A DNA stretch of 64,000 bases from Procambarus clarkii (GCF_040958095.1 NC_091180.1:5976863-6040862), one strand, 5' to 3'. Shown: positions 20,955 to 31,985, counted from the stretch's first letter. The notes: generated by a model from the sequence alone, not told the origin. Translations and numbers: made by a program.

Positions 20955-23830
20955 CCCTTAAAGTGCGCATCACTTCATATGAAGTGTAAATCGTTTTACC
21001 AGTCAACTGCGCTTCACTTCATATGAAGTGTATGGGTACCGCGCACGATTTGAATGGCCCGCGGTGTAGCTGGGGGTCCCATACGCTGCCCAGGGGCTCT
21101 AGTAAACAGCGGCCATTTTGAAAAAAAATCCAGCTCACGCTCCGATGGCATGGGAGGCCTCAGTTTAGCGAGAGTCACCATGGCGAGCGCACGGTCAAAC
21201 GCCTCACGAGCACGCATCACTCAGTCCCTCACCCCAGAGCAAATAGCCCACGAATTATTCTCTGAAGGTGAAGAAAGTGTGTTTGACGATTCAGACAACG
21301 ATGAGGATTATACACAGTTGTCGGGAGATAGTAGCAGCAGCAGTGAAAGTGAGAATGACCGCCATGCCATGGCGAGGCCTATACGCTCTCCCATGCCTCC
21401 TCGCCCATTTTCTACCCCAATTCTACCACGACCTCACAGTTCCTGTGGATATTTTCTGTTTGAGGGTGACGAGTCAGAGGGAGGTGACTCCTTTTCTGGG
21501 TTTAGTGACTCAGATCAAAGTTTTATTGAGCCTGTGGCTGGTACCAGTGGTGTAACTGGGCGAGAAATTGTCGCGTCAGCAGCATCTCGCCCAGCCAAGC
21601 GCCACCGCATGGCACCACATGAGGCACCAAGACCCTCGTGTTCACGTGCACCCACCTCACGTGCACGTAGCCGCCGTGCTTCTCGCAGACGGTATTCAGC
21701 TCCTGGTCGCCGGTATGCATCGCTTCCTCGCCGTCTTTCCTCTGCATCTCGCAGGACGCCTGGTGTACTTGAGTGGAGTGATGGTGACGATTTTATTCCT
21801 AATATTCCTCACTTTGACGATAAAGATGTAGGGATTACAAACCTTTTCCCTAATCAAGGTGAGGACATGGCTGAGATGGAATATTTTACAGCATTCTATG
21901 ATGAACCACTCATGGAATACATTGTACACCAAACGAACCTGCATGCTGCTTACCTGATTGAGAGGGAAATCACAGAATTTTCACGACTGCAGCGTTGGAA
22001 AAATACCACAGTGGCGGAAATGTATGTGTTTTTGGCACTCTGTTTGTTGATGAAGCACTGTCACAAACATGCAATAAATGACTATTGGAGCAAGGACAAG
22101 ACAATACCAACACCTTTATTCGGGAAATATATGTCACGAGACAGGTTTCAGATACTCCTCAGGTGTCTACATTTTGGAAGTGTTCAGGACCGAACACCTG
22201 ATGATAGACTGTGGCGAGTGAGGCACTACATGAACGATGTTATTGGAAAATTCAGAGATTTTTACGTACCAGCACAGAAGCTGGTGGTTGATGAATCTCT
22301 CATACTTTTCAAGGGACGTGTTCCATTCAAACAGTACATTCCCTCAAAACGAAACCGATTTGGCCTGAAATTTTTTGTTCTTTGTGATTGTGAGACAGGA
22401 TACGTGTTACACATGATTCTGTACTCGGCTAGTGATGTAGACATTCCCGGTAACGACGAACATGGATTCTCGGGGAGTGTAGTGAAGACCATCATGGCTC
22501 CGTGGATGAACAAGGGACACATTTTATACACAGATAATTACTATACAAGTCCCTTGCTAGCTCGGTTCTTGCTAGAAAATAGAACCGGATTGGTTGGTAC
22601 AGTAAAGCTACAACGAAGGGAAATGCCTGTGTTTGACAACGACATTGCAGTTGGTGAGTGTCAGAGAAGGAAAAGTGATAACATTCTGTCAGTTCGGTGG
22701 AAAGACAAAAGAGAGGTGAACTTGTTGACAACAATTCATGATGGAACAATGGTGAACAGTGGGAAAGTGAGCCATAAAACAAACGCACCACTATATAAGC
22801 CAGACTGTGTTTTAGACTATAATATCAACATGCGGTTGATTGATAAATCAGACATGATGATTGGCACTGCAGAGTGTGTGCGGAAGACATGTAGGTGGAC
22901 GAAAAAAGTGTTCTTCCATCTTGTGGACATGAGCATGCTGAACTGTTTCAACATGTACCTTGTGAGAACTGGACGTAAGCCCACTTTCCGTGACTTTGTA
23001 TTTGATGCTGCAATACAGTTATTAGGAAAGTTTGCAAAAGATGTCCCAGGTATTCAGCGGCCCATCATAAACCCACTGTTGCAGCATGCTGGTACTCCAC
23101 GCCTCGCTCACACTGAAGGCTTCCTAGCACACAAACTTAAGTATTTGCCACCTGGTGTGAAGCGTGCAATAGCCCAACGTGATTGCTTGGTGTGTAAAAC
23201 AACGACACGTAGAGACAAGAAACGGAAGCTTGTGCAAACATGGTGTGAAACGTGTGGTATCCCATTATGTGCTGTCGACTGCTTCAATGACTACCACAGT
23301 CTAGAAATCTTCTAAGTGTGCTTCAAAGTGTGTATAGCGTGTGCGAGTGTGTAAATATGTAAACATATAAGCAGAACATATAATATAATAGGCTGTAATG
23401 ACATATTATATTGCCGTAATTGAAAACATTTGTGTGCGCCTGTGTATACTCAAATATGCAACAATTATTGATACAAAATATGTTCAAACAGTATTTGAAA
23501 CACAATTAGTGAAAAAAAATTAGATAAAATGCGCTTAGACATTGTAAATAAATAGCGCGAAAATATATTTGTGGCAACTCTGGCTGTTTGAGGACCGCGC
23601 GCAACATCTCCCGGGCGTGTACTGCATGAGCGAACATGCAGATTGTGACGTCATCGCAGAGCTTCTCGGCTCTATTGCAACAAAAGTAAGTACAATAGAA
23701 TTTTTTTTTTATTTTTCCCGTGATCAGTGAACAGAACTTAACAGATTAGCAAAAAAAAAAATTTTTTTTTTTTCAAAATGACATGCGCCTGTGTGGATAG
23801 CAGGATATTAGACCCCGAGCATGTTAAGGG
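20955..23830 (+). mobile_element. complete piggyBac transposon
   Basis: The element is 2876 bp, flanked on both sides by TTAA (20951-20954 and 23831-23834), the piggyBac target duplication. The left end starts CCCTTAAAGTGCGCATCAC and the right end, inverted, starts CCCTTAACATGCTCGGGGTC, sharing the first seven bases. The subterminal left region holds CTTCATATGAAG palindromes twice. One intact transposase gene fills the centre. The insertion site is a TTAA in LINE-A, and the empty site can be read at 48560-48585. It lies in an SMC1A intron, antisense to it. Confidence 0.97.
21180..23315 (+). CDS. piggyBac transposase, intact
   Basis: Cut-and-paste transposase that excises at and inserts into TTAA. 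Numbered from an upstream in-frame ATG at 21054 (753 residues), the three catalytic aspartates of the piggyBac family are D413 (VVDESL), D494 (LYTDNYYTS) and D597 (MRLIDKSDMM), at the usual spacing. The C-terminus has the Cys-rich cross-brace domain (C711, C714, C731, C734, C739, C743, H748) that binds the element's ends. Residues 60-250 are acidic, Ser-rich and Arg-rich, probably disordered with a nuclear localisation signal. I prefer the start at 21180 because it lies in CACCATGGCG, a good initiation context, giving 711 residues; the earlier ATG overlaps the 5' terminal region. There are no stops or frameshifts, so the gene may be active or only recently silenced. Confidence 0.95.
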   Translation: MASARSNASRARITQSLTPEQIAHELFSEGEESVFDDSDNDEDYTQLSGDSSSSSESENDRHAMARPIRSPMPPRPFSTPILPRPHSSCGYFLFEGDESEGGDSFSGFSDSDQSFIEPVAGTSGVTGREIVASAASRPAKRHRMAPHEAPRPSCSRAPTSRARSRRASRRRYSAPGRRYASLPRRLSSASRRTPGVLEWSDGDDFIPNIPHFDDKDVGITNLFPNQGEDMAEMEYFTAFYDEPLMEYIVHQTNLHAAYLIEREITEFSRLQRWKNTTVAEMYVFLALCLLMKHCHKHAINDYWSKDKTIPTPLFGKYMSRDRFQILLRCLHFGSVQDRTPDDRLWRVRHYMNDVIGKFRDFYVPAQKLVVDESLILFKGRVPFKQYIPSKRNRFGLKFFVLCDCETGYVLHMILYSASDVDIPGNDEHGFSGSVVKTIMAPWMNKGHILYTDNYYTSPLLARFLLENRTGLVGTVKLQRREMPVFDNDIAVGECQRRKSDNILSVRWKDKREVNLLTTIHDGTMVNSGKVSHKTNAPLYKPDCVLDYNINMRLIDKSDMMIGTAECVRKTCRWTKKVFFHLVDMSMLNCFNMYLVRTGRKPTFRDFVFDAAIQLLGKFAKDVPGIQRPIINPLLQHAGTPRLAHTEGFLAHKLKYLPPGVKRAIAQRDCLVCKTTTRRDKKRKLVQTWCETCGIPLCAVDCFNDYHSLEIF

Positions 23831-25008
23831 TTAATGCTTCTAACCTCTCCTCGTAGCTCTTGCCCTTCAGTTCTGGGAGCCACTTAGTAGCATGTCTTTG
23901 CACCTTTTCCAGTTTGTTGATGTGCTTCTTAAGATATGGGCACCACACAACAGCTGCATATTCTAGCTTTGGCCTAACAAAAGTCATGAACAATTTCTTT
24001 AGTATATCGCCATCCATGTATTTAAATGCAATTCTGAAGTTAGAAAGCATTGCATAGGCTCCTTGCACAATATTCTTAATGTGGTCCTCAGGTGATAGTT
24101 TTCTATCTAGAACCACTCCTAGATCTCTTTCTTTATCAGAATTCTTTAAAGATTTCTCACATAATATATAGGTTGTGTGGGGTCTATGTTCTCCTATTCC
24201 ACATTCCATAACATGACATTTATTAACATTAAATTCCATTTGCCAAGTGGTGCTCCATATACTTATTTTGTCCAGGTCTTCTTGAAGGGCATGACAATCA
24301 TCTAAATTTCTTATCCTTCCTATTATCTTAGCATCATCAGCAAACATGTTCATATAATTCTGTATACCAACTGGTAGATCATTTATGTAGACAATAAACA
24401 TCACTGGTGCAAGAACTGAACCCTGTGGTACTCCACTTGTGACATTTCTCCATTCCGATACATTGCCTCTGATTACTGCCCTCATTTTTCTATCAGTCAG
24501 AAAATTTTTCATCCATGATAGAAGCTTACCTGTCACCCCTCCAATATTTTCCAGTTTCCAGAACAACCTCTTATGTGGAACTCTGTCGAAAGCCTTTTTT
24601 AGGTCCAGATAGATGCAGTCAACCCAGCCATCTCTTTCCTGTAATATCTCTGTGGCCCGATCATAGAAACTGAGTAAATTCGATACACAGGATCTTCCAG
24701 ATCGAAAACCATACTGTCTGTCTGATATTATATCATTTCTCTCCAGGTGTTCTACCCATTTAGTTTTAATTATTTTTTCCAATATTTTGAGTATTACACT
24801 TGTCAATGATACAGATCTATAATTAAGGGGGTCTTCCCTGCTTCCACTTTTGTAGATTGGAAGTATGTTAGCCTTTTTCCACACATCAGCTACAACTCCT
24901 GTAAACAGGGATGCCTGAAAAATCAGTTGAAGTAGCATGCTGAGCTCAGGTGCACATTCTCTCAGAACCCATGGTGAAACTCCATCTGGACCAACTGCTT
25001 TGTTCTTA

Positions 25009-25196
25009 CTTGAGGTTATCTTGAGGTTATCTTGAGATGATTTCGGGGCTTTTAGTGTCCCCGCGGCCCGGTCCTCGACCAGGCCTCCACCCCCAGGAAG
25101 CAGCCCATGACAGCTGACTAACTCCCAGGTCCCTATTTACTGCTAGGTAACAGCGGCATTCAGGGTGAAAGAAACTTTGCCCATTTGTTTCTGCTA
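25009..25196 (-). mobile_element. SINE fragment lacking its tRNA head
   Basis: Body and TTATCTTGAG tail as in 17-279. It ends at the right in GCCCATTTGTTTCTGC just before where the tRNA-like head should begin, so it is 5'-truncated. It interrupts LINE-A; removing it rejoins a segment seen whole at 47385-47410. Confidence 0.85.
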
Positions 25197-26219
25197 CTTA
25201 GCTCCTTGAGCATTTTTTCCACTTCGTCTCTAGACACCTCTATGTGCTCTATGTTGTTCTCTGGAATTCTTGTTGTGTCTGGTTTCCTGAAGATTTCATT
25301 TGGTACAAACACACTTTGGAACTTTTCGTTTAATGTTTCACACATTTACTTTTCATTTTTCGTGAATCTATTTCCCATTTTCAACCTCTGAATATTATCC
25401 TTTACCTGCAATTTGTTGTTTATGAATTTATAGAATAGACCTAGTTCTGTTTTACATTTGTCTGCAATCCCTTTTTCCAAATTTCTTTCTGCCTCTCTCC
25501 TCACTGCCGTGTAGTTGTTTCTCGCATCTTTGTATCGCTGGTATGTTTGGGGGTTTGGCTTCTTCCTGTATTGATTTCATTTTTGTGTCTTTTGGTCTCT
25601 GGCCCTCTCGCAATTTCTGTTGAACCAATCCTGTTTCCTAGTTCTGCATTTCTGTTTTGGTATAAATTTTTTTGTGCCTTTATCATATATTTCACAAAAC
25701 TTGACATACATCTCATTCATTTCCTTGCCTAGCAACAAGTCTGTCCAATTATACTCACTAAAAAAATTTCTAAGGTTGCCATAATGTCCTCTCCTAAAGT
25801 CAGGTTTTTCAATTGCATCAACCTTCTTATTTTCTTCCAGATTATAACGCATTGCATACTTTATTCCCAAGAAGACATGGTCACTTTTACCCAAGGGAGG
25901 AAGGTATTGAATGTCAAATAATTCTTCCTCCTTCCTGATAAATATCAAATCTAGCATGGAGGGAACGTCCCCTTCCCTCATCCTCGTAGCTTGATTAACA
26001 TGTTGATACAAGAATGTTTCCAGGATGAGGTCTACAAATTTACAGGTACAAAAATCTTCTGTTTTAGCTTCATATGCTTCCCAGTCTATGGATTTCAAGT
26101 TGAAGTCGCCGACTATCAACAGTTGTGATCTATCGTTATCTGCTCTCGCTATGATCTCTCTCATTATTGTTATAAGACCTTCTCGTTTACTATCTAGCTC
26201 CTCCTTTGACCATGTGCTG

Positions 26220-26262
26220 TATTAAGAGAATAATTTGTCTACCTCACTTAACCTTTAACTCT
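26220..26262 (-). repeat. short duplicate of SMC1A intron sequence
   Basis: ATTAAGAGAATAATTTGTCT and what follows match 31361-31403, just upstream of an SMC1A exon, in the same orientation, with two differences. It sits exactly between the truncated 5' end of LINE-A and a DIRS end. Confidence 0.7.
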
Positions 26263-26606
26263 ATGGCTGTAGTGTGTTACATTTGCTTGTTTACTTGTTT
26301 CCTTGGGATTGTAGGGAGTTTCTATCTCTCTGTTCGAGTTTTGTTGTTAGTTCCTTACCATGTGGGGTTTGTTTTGTTATGCCTACCTTTCTGGGTGCCG
26401 AACCCTGGTCGATGGCAGATAAGGAAAAACCCCAACCATAGGAGGGGTTTCCAGGGGCCATTACTTCCTGAAATCTCTCCGAAGGGGCCAGGTTCTGGCG
26501 CTGGTCCCTGGTAGGTCTGAACTCCATAGCTAATGTTCCAGTCTTATATAACATACATTAGCCCGATCAGCTCCAGGGAGTCATAGGGGCTCCCCACAGA
26601 AAATAG
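26263..26606 (-). mobile_element. solo DIRS terminal repeat
   Basis: Matches the terminal repeat of the DIRS element at 34632-39473: GATTGTAGGGAGTTTCTA, GGTCGATGGCAGATAAGGAA and the outer end GGGGCTCCCCACAGAAAA. It carries no coding part. In this orientation it is the 5' (left) repeat of a minus-strand element. Confidence 0.8.
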
Positions 26607-28308
26607 CATAGTTCTAAAACAGGGTATGTGAATTCCAATTATAACAACAAATATTTATAAATGTTCATTATAAAATTAACCCTTAACATGCTAGGGGTAT
26701 AATATCCTTTCTTCCCCACAGGCACATGTAATTTTGAAAAAAAAAAATATATTTTTTCTTCATAACCTGTTAATTTGTGTTCACTGATCACGGGAAAAAT
26801 AATAAAAAAATCGTAAGTGGCATATATTGCCCGCTATAGGGCGGGGAAGTCTGGCAAAAAATAGGCGCTGACTCAGCGTGCGTCCCAGGCGGTCTGTTGC
26901 TCGCCAGCTGTCAGGCCGGAGTTGCCACAAAGAGATAATTACCTAATTATTTCAATGTCTCTGATTGTTTTTCATAGTTTTTTTGCTGTAATATTATTCA
27001 ATAGTGTGTAGTTTGATATATTTATATAATAAAATGAGTGAATCATTGCTGTACTCAAAAATATGGTGTGCATATTGTTGATTCAATTATGTTCATCAAT
27101 CAGTGAACAAATACTTTGTCGGTTATTACACTATAAGCACAGGTTATATATAAGTATCTGCATGTTTTGTTCACTATAACGAACCACTAAGTAGCTATTA
27201 TGAGTCAAAAAGTAACGAGGAGTGGGATTTATTATGCTAGCGTTTGCAACCTAGGTTACTAGGATAATCTCCTGACAGAGTGTACCAGCTAGCCACTCTC
27301 GCCCTCCCTCAAGTCATCTGACTCGCCCACATTCTCCTCCCACAATACTGTTTTAGCTATAATTCACTATATACAGACGTTACATATAAGTATCTACATG
27401 TTTTGTTCACCATAACTGTACATCTAAGCTTGTATGGTGAGTAAAGGCACAAAGACGTAGGACCTCACACAGTCAGCTGATGGCTGCCGCCCTCAAGGCC
27501 AGACGCACTAATATTTCTCCTCCAACAATACTGTGTGGTGTTATTATGCTATATACACACATTATATATAAATATCTACCTATTTTATTCACCATACTTG
27601 TACAAATAAACTGGTATGGTGCCCAAAGATCATTGTGGTAACCAGTAAACAACACCGTCGTCTGCAGGCTGGCGTCGTGCAGACGACGCCACCGCCCTCA
27701 CCAAAATGGCGGCTCCCAACCTTCTCTTGCTGTTTATACCCTCTATACACACGTTATATATAAGTATCTACATTTGTGTTCACCATAGCGAACCACTAAG
27801 CTGGTATGGTGAGTGCAGTCAATAAAAGGTGGCCACACACAGTCAGAAGACATCGCCACCACCCTCCCTCCCTCCCACAGCATTACTCCTCCCTCCATGG
27901 CACACAGCGCTAAATATCACCACAATCCTGCTATTATCAGAACCCTGGTCAGTTTTATCACAGTCAGGGGTCTTCTGTAATAATATCATCGCTACATAAT
28001 AGCATGAACAAGTATATTTTGGCATTTTTAGGCGATGCTGTGGTCACAAGCTGAACAGCAGTGCTGTTAGCTCATGCTGCGTGCGTCAGGCTTGGTTGCT
28101 CACTCAATACTGAGCCTAATAACACCCGGGAGTTTGGCCCACGATTTTTTTTTAAAATGGCATCTGTTTACAAGAGCCCTGATGAAGGTGTGGTGAACCC
28201 CGTGTATCTGCGGGCCATCTTGCGTAGTACTCCAACACATCATATGACGTGATGTGCAGTTGACTGGAACAACGTCCAACACGTCATATGACGTGATGCG
28301 CACTTTAA

Positions 28309-30475
28309 CCCCTTAACTGCGTTGCCTCCAAATGTGACACCCCCGCAGTGCGCAGGAAATAAATTCTCTGGAAAAAATTCTTTTTTCTTTTTAAAGTGTC
28401 AAAAACCCTTCCCTCAGTATGGGTATGTAAAAAAAAAGGCGAAATTGTACTTACTTTGGCTGCTATGAGGTCCGGAAGTTGGGGCGTGACGTCATCATTC
28501 CCCGTGCGCCCGTGCCGTAAGCTCTCAGGGGCGGTGGGGCGCTCGGGGCGGGGCGCGCGAGTTGCCGCGAATATATTTTCGTTCATTTTTTGCGCACCTT
28601 TCCAAATACATTTTCATTGTTTTTATGTGCCAATCCAATGTATAATGAACACATACACTATAATATCGCAGTACAACATCCGTACTGTCCGTAGACACTG
28701 TGTTACGTGCATGAAACTTGTGTACACATATGCAGCACATATTTACTATGTATCATGCTAATTTGTGTATATATACAATCTACTTACACACTATATACAT
28801 TCACCATCAACACATTCAGAACACCGCGTAGCAGCTGCTTCGTATGGGCCAACAGCAGCTGCCTCGTATGGGCCAACAGCAGCTGCCTCGTATGGGCCAA
28901 CAGCAGCTGCCTCGTATGGGCCAACAGCAGCTGCCTTGTATGGGCCAACAGCAGCTGCCTCGTATGGGCCAACAGCAGCTGCCTCGTATGGGCCAACAGC
29001 AGCTGCCTCGTATGGGCCAACAGCAGCTGCCTCGTATGGGCCAACAGCAGCTGCCCCGTATGGGCCAATAGCAGCTGCCCCGTATGGGCCAAGAGCAGCT
29101 GCCCCGTATGGGCCAATAGCAGCTGCCCCGTATGGGCCAATAGCAGCTGCCGCATATGGGCCAATAGCAGCTGCCGCGTATGGGCCAATAGCAGCTGCCG
29201 CGTATGGGCCAATAGCAGCTGCCGCGTATGGGCCAATAGCAGCTGCCGCGTATGGGCCAATAGCAGCTGCCGCGTATGGGCCAACAGCAGCTGCCTCGTA
29301 TCGGCCAACAGCAGCTGCCTCGTATGGGCCAACAGCAGCTGCCTCGTATGGGCCAACAGCAGCTGCCTCGTATGGGCCAACAGCAGCTGCCTCGTATGGG
29401 CCAATAGCAGCTGCCTCGTATGGGCCAACAAGAGCATTTGGCCATCAACACATTCAGAACACCTCGAGTGAGAGCAGCCACACCCAGCCTGTCTCCCTCA
29501 CTCCAACATCTTACTCGCCAACATTGCTCCTCCCACCATATTGTTATAGTTCTTATTACACATGTTCTATATACCTATCTACATGTTTTATTTACCAGAA
29601 CTATGTAAGTAAGCCGGTATTGTGTCCAAACAGTACAGTGGCCACCATACACTGCATGAAAAATCACACAGCAGACGACGCTACGATTACGTCACCTCCC
29701 TCACCAAAATAGCTCCTCTCAACATTCTCCTGTTGCTGTTCTTACACTATATACACACACTATATATACCCATGTACATATGTGTTGCCCATAGCGAACC
29801 ACTAAGCTAGTATGGTGAGCAAAACAAGAGTGGCAGCCACACACACAATGAGGCTTCCTCAATTCTCGCCCTCCCTCCCTCATCAAAATTCCTCCTTCCA
29901 CAATACTACGCACAACGCTAATTATAACCACATTCCTGCTATTATCACAATCCTGGTCACTAATTCCTGTAAATGAATAATTGACCACACGTTTATTTTG
30001 AAAAGGAACCTAAGAAATCATTTGAAGATTCCTAGATGAACGAAATAATGCTGTGGTGCTGTGGCTAGCGCTGTGAACATCGTGAACAGCATTGAATCAC
30101 TGATATTTGAACATTGTACCCAGTCATTATCACACTCAGGCTCTAATATAACACTATCATAGCTAAATAATACAAGTTATATATATATTTTGACATTATT
30201 AGGCGATGCTGTGGTCACATGCTGAACAGCAGTGCTGTGCGTTCATGCTGCGAGCGCCAGCCTTGGTTGCTCACACACTACTGAGGCTCCCACACCCGGG
30301 AATGTGGACCACGATTTTTTTTCAAGATGGCGTCTGTTTACAAGAGCCCTGAGGAAGCTGATGTGAACCCCATGTAGCCGCGGGAGTTTTGAATGGAACG
30401 TGAAAAATACAAATACCCGGAGGCGCGTTGCGCAAACCAGACGTGAGCCTGCAGGCGCGTTGCGCAGTTTAAGGG
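28309..30475 (-). mobile_element. non-autonomous piggyBac-like element 2 (nested)
   Basis: Flanked by TTAA at 28305-28308 and 30476-30479. The ends are CCCCTTAACTGCG and, inverted, CCCTTAAACTGCGCAACGCG. Subterminal blocks (TTGTACTTACTTTGGCTGCT, GACGTCATCA, GTTTACAAGAGCCCTGAGGA) are homologous to the autonomous piggyBac ends. The interior is a 24-bp minisatellite (28829-29432) plus hairpin-forming subrepeats. There is no transposase. Removing it rebuilds the terminal repeat of element 1. Confidence 0.9.
28829..29432. repeat. 24-bp minisatellite, about 25 copies
   Basis: The unit is AGCAGCTGCCTCGTATGGGC plus CAAC or CAAT. Runs of CTCG, CCCG and CGCG variants show block expansion. Because 24 is a multiple of three and the unit lacks stops in most frames, several frames on both strands stay open and encode 8-residue repeats; none is likely to be a gene. 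Confidence 0.97.
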
Positions 30476-30486
30476 TTAAGGGTTAA

Positions 30487-31136
30487 ACACGTGTGTATAT
30501 CTACAGCAGAATTTATTATGCTAGCATTTGCAACCTAGGTTACTAGGATAATCTCCTGAGATATAAGGGAATACATGTAGAATTTAGAAGGAGATGCACT
30601 TCTTCAGTTATCAAAAGAATTACTAGGATCTGTTTAAGTTAACTGATTAAATTATCTCTGGCACCTTAACTATGATGTCATTAGTGTCAAATGAAGACAG
30701 TAGAATACAGTAAGCAAAATGAAGAACATGGCAACACACATGCACAGTTCTTGCCTAAATATTTGTTTTGTCATGATATGCCAACCCAACAAGTGGAAAC
30801 AGAAGAAGAGACGACGACGTTTTCAGTCCATCCTGGACCATTATCAAGTCGATTATCAAGACAATCGACTTGATAATGGTCCAGGACGGACCGAAACATC
30901 GTCGTCTCTTCATCGTCTGGTGTGTGGTTTGATCATCACATCTTCAGCCATGTTATTGTGACTCGTAGTCTACATACAGAAAAAGAACTCTGTGGCACAG
31001 CAGGACCTTGGGGCTCATCCCATATGAAGTCTTTCTTTGAGTCCACAGTGCTGGGATACTCCTAGTGTCAATTATCCTCTAGCCTGAAGAGGGGCTGCAC
31101 AAGTCACACTTAGTGCACTAAAATATATCTACTTAC
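30487..31136. other. SMC1A intron with a foldback repeat
   Basis: Intron downstream of the exon at 31137. The only structure is an inverted repeat with arms of about 49 bp (30806-30854 and 30863-30911) around an 8-bp loop; arms contain CCTGGACCATTATCAAGTCG and differ at a few bases. I recall similar hairpin repeats as common in decapod genomes, but that needs a search. Confidence 0.7.
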
Positions 31137-31314
31137 ATCTGGACAAATTCCAACAAGAGCATCAGCATTTTGGTAAAACTCTTCTTTAAGTGAGATGACA
31201 ATAGTCTGCAAGTGAGCCTTCATCTCCACAATATAGGATGCCACCTTGCCAATGTTGGTGTTGTCCAAGGCCGCATCAATCTCATCCAGAACGAAGAATG
31301 GAGCAGGCTGATAG
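31137..31314 (-). CDS. SMC1A: SMC1A exon, Walker B and D-loop
   Basis: Encodes the part of the SMC1 ATPase head holding Walker B ([14 protein letters not shown], with the catalytic Glu of DE) and the D-loop (ALDNTN), then [10 protein letters not shown] near the end. The exon starts after GACAG on the minus strand by completing a Ser codon (AG|C) left by exon 53704-53882, and ends after GAT with the donor GTAAGT. It is 178 bp, one base plus 59 codons. With the signature motif in the previous exon it completes the ATP-binding half that dimerises with SMC3. No stop or frameshift. It stands between introns of 22.4 kb upstream and 16.5 kb downstream, both filled with repeats. Confidence 0.96.
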
Positions 31315-31985
31315 CTGTCGTGAAGATAATCGTCATTCAATGCACAATAACATATACAGTATTAAGAGAACAATTTGTCTACCTCACTTAACCTTTAACT
31401 CCATCATACTAAACTGATGATGACTGTTTCCTCTCACATGGACTGGGAAGGATTTTTAAGGGAATTTGAGTTCACAAGCCTACCATATTACCTCACTACA
31501 TCAACCTGTAACACCATAAATGTGTTTTGTAATTTATTTTACATACGAGTCAGTCATACAGGATATTTGAAGGCATCAGGTTGTCTGGCCTTAGCAATTA
31601 AAAAGTCACACATCTAGAGTGTTAATTGCAACAGGTCAGGTAGTGTGAAATGACCTTGCCTTCTGCTAAGCCAATAATTGCAGACGGTTGGCTGGGTGTG
31701 TCCTTCAGATAAGCCGCTGTGTAGGATTTTAGGGAGAGAGCTTGAGGCTATCTTACTGGTAGGCGGAGCTAGCTCCCAGATCTCCATAAATACCCATGGA
31801 ACTGTACATTCAAAAACAGAAGGATTGACATTGAACAGGATAGCGAGAAAGATCTTTTGTCGCGAGGTCGCAGCAAGTCCAGGCTGTCAGGCCGGGTGGG
31901 GACTCTGTATGTCAACCGTGCACCCCCACCCCCATACCTCTTTATCAAACTTAGGCTCAAAGACATTGGTGAGTTGAACTTTAAT
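31315..31985 (-). other. SMC1A intron, unassigned
   Basis: Contains the source copy of the short duplicated segment (31361-31403). 31640-31980 may be an unclassified repeat but I could not match it to anything in the window. Confidence 0.4.

Larger units (their letters stand above)
20598..26219 (-). mobile_element. LINE-A copy split by piggyBac and SINE insertions
   Basis: A long minus-strand LINE-A. The 3' tail of two CTTAGGTAATTA-type units is at 20598-20637 and the C-terminal segment at 20646-20948. It is interrupted by piggyBac (20955-23830) and resumes at 23835 with the RT: LDLKKAFDRVPHK, SGVPQGSVLAP and FADDAK within 23808-24938. A SINE sits at 25009-25196. Further right are the pre-RT region and the endonuclease (IVGDFNLKSIDWEAYEAK, SDHVFLGIKYAMR at 25577-26164). 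It is 5'-truncated near 26219. The RT part is almost identical at protein level to the copy at 45958-48872, so this is a young family. Stops and frameshifts near 24940-25580 make it inactive even without the insertions. Confidence 0.93.
26680..30482 (-). mobile_element. non-autonomous piggyBac-like element 1 (outer)
   Basis: Flanked by TTAA at 26676-26679 and 30483-30486. The left end CCCTTAACATGCTAGGGG is nearly identical to the inverted right end of the autonomous piggyBac at 23830, and the following GTTCACTGATCACGGGAAAA block is also shared. The other end, GCGCATCACGTCATATGACG read inward, matches the autonomous left end in its palindromic part. The interior has no transposase but about four diverged ~190-bp subrepeats between 27130 and 27810. 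Element 2 is inserted inside its right terminal repeat. Confidence 0.9.

Noticed and set aside
28707-29712. Alanine/glycine/proline repeat proteins on both strands
   Set aside because: 24-bp minisatellite open in several frames at once, inside a non-autonomous transposon.
30806-30911. Hammerhead ribozyme in the foldback repeat
   Set aside because: GAAAC is present but I could not find the required CTGANGA core in the right place.
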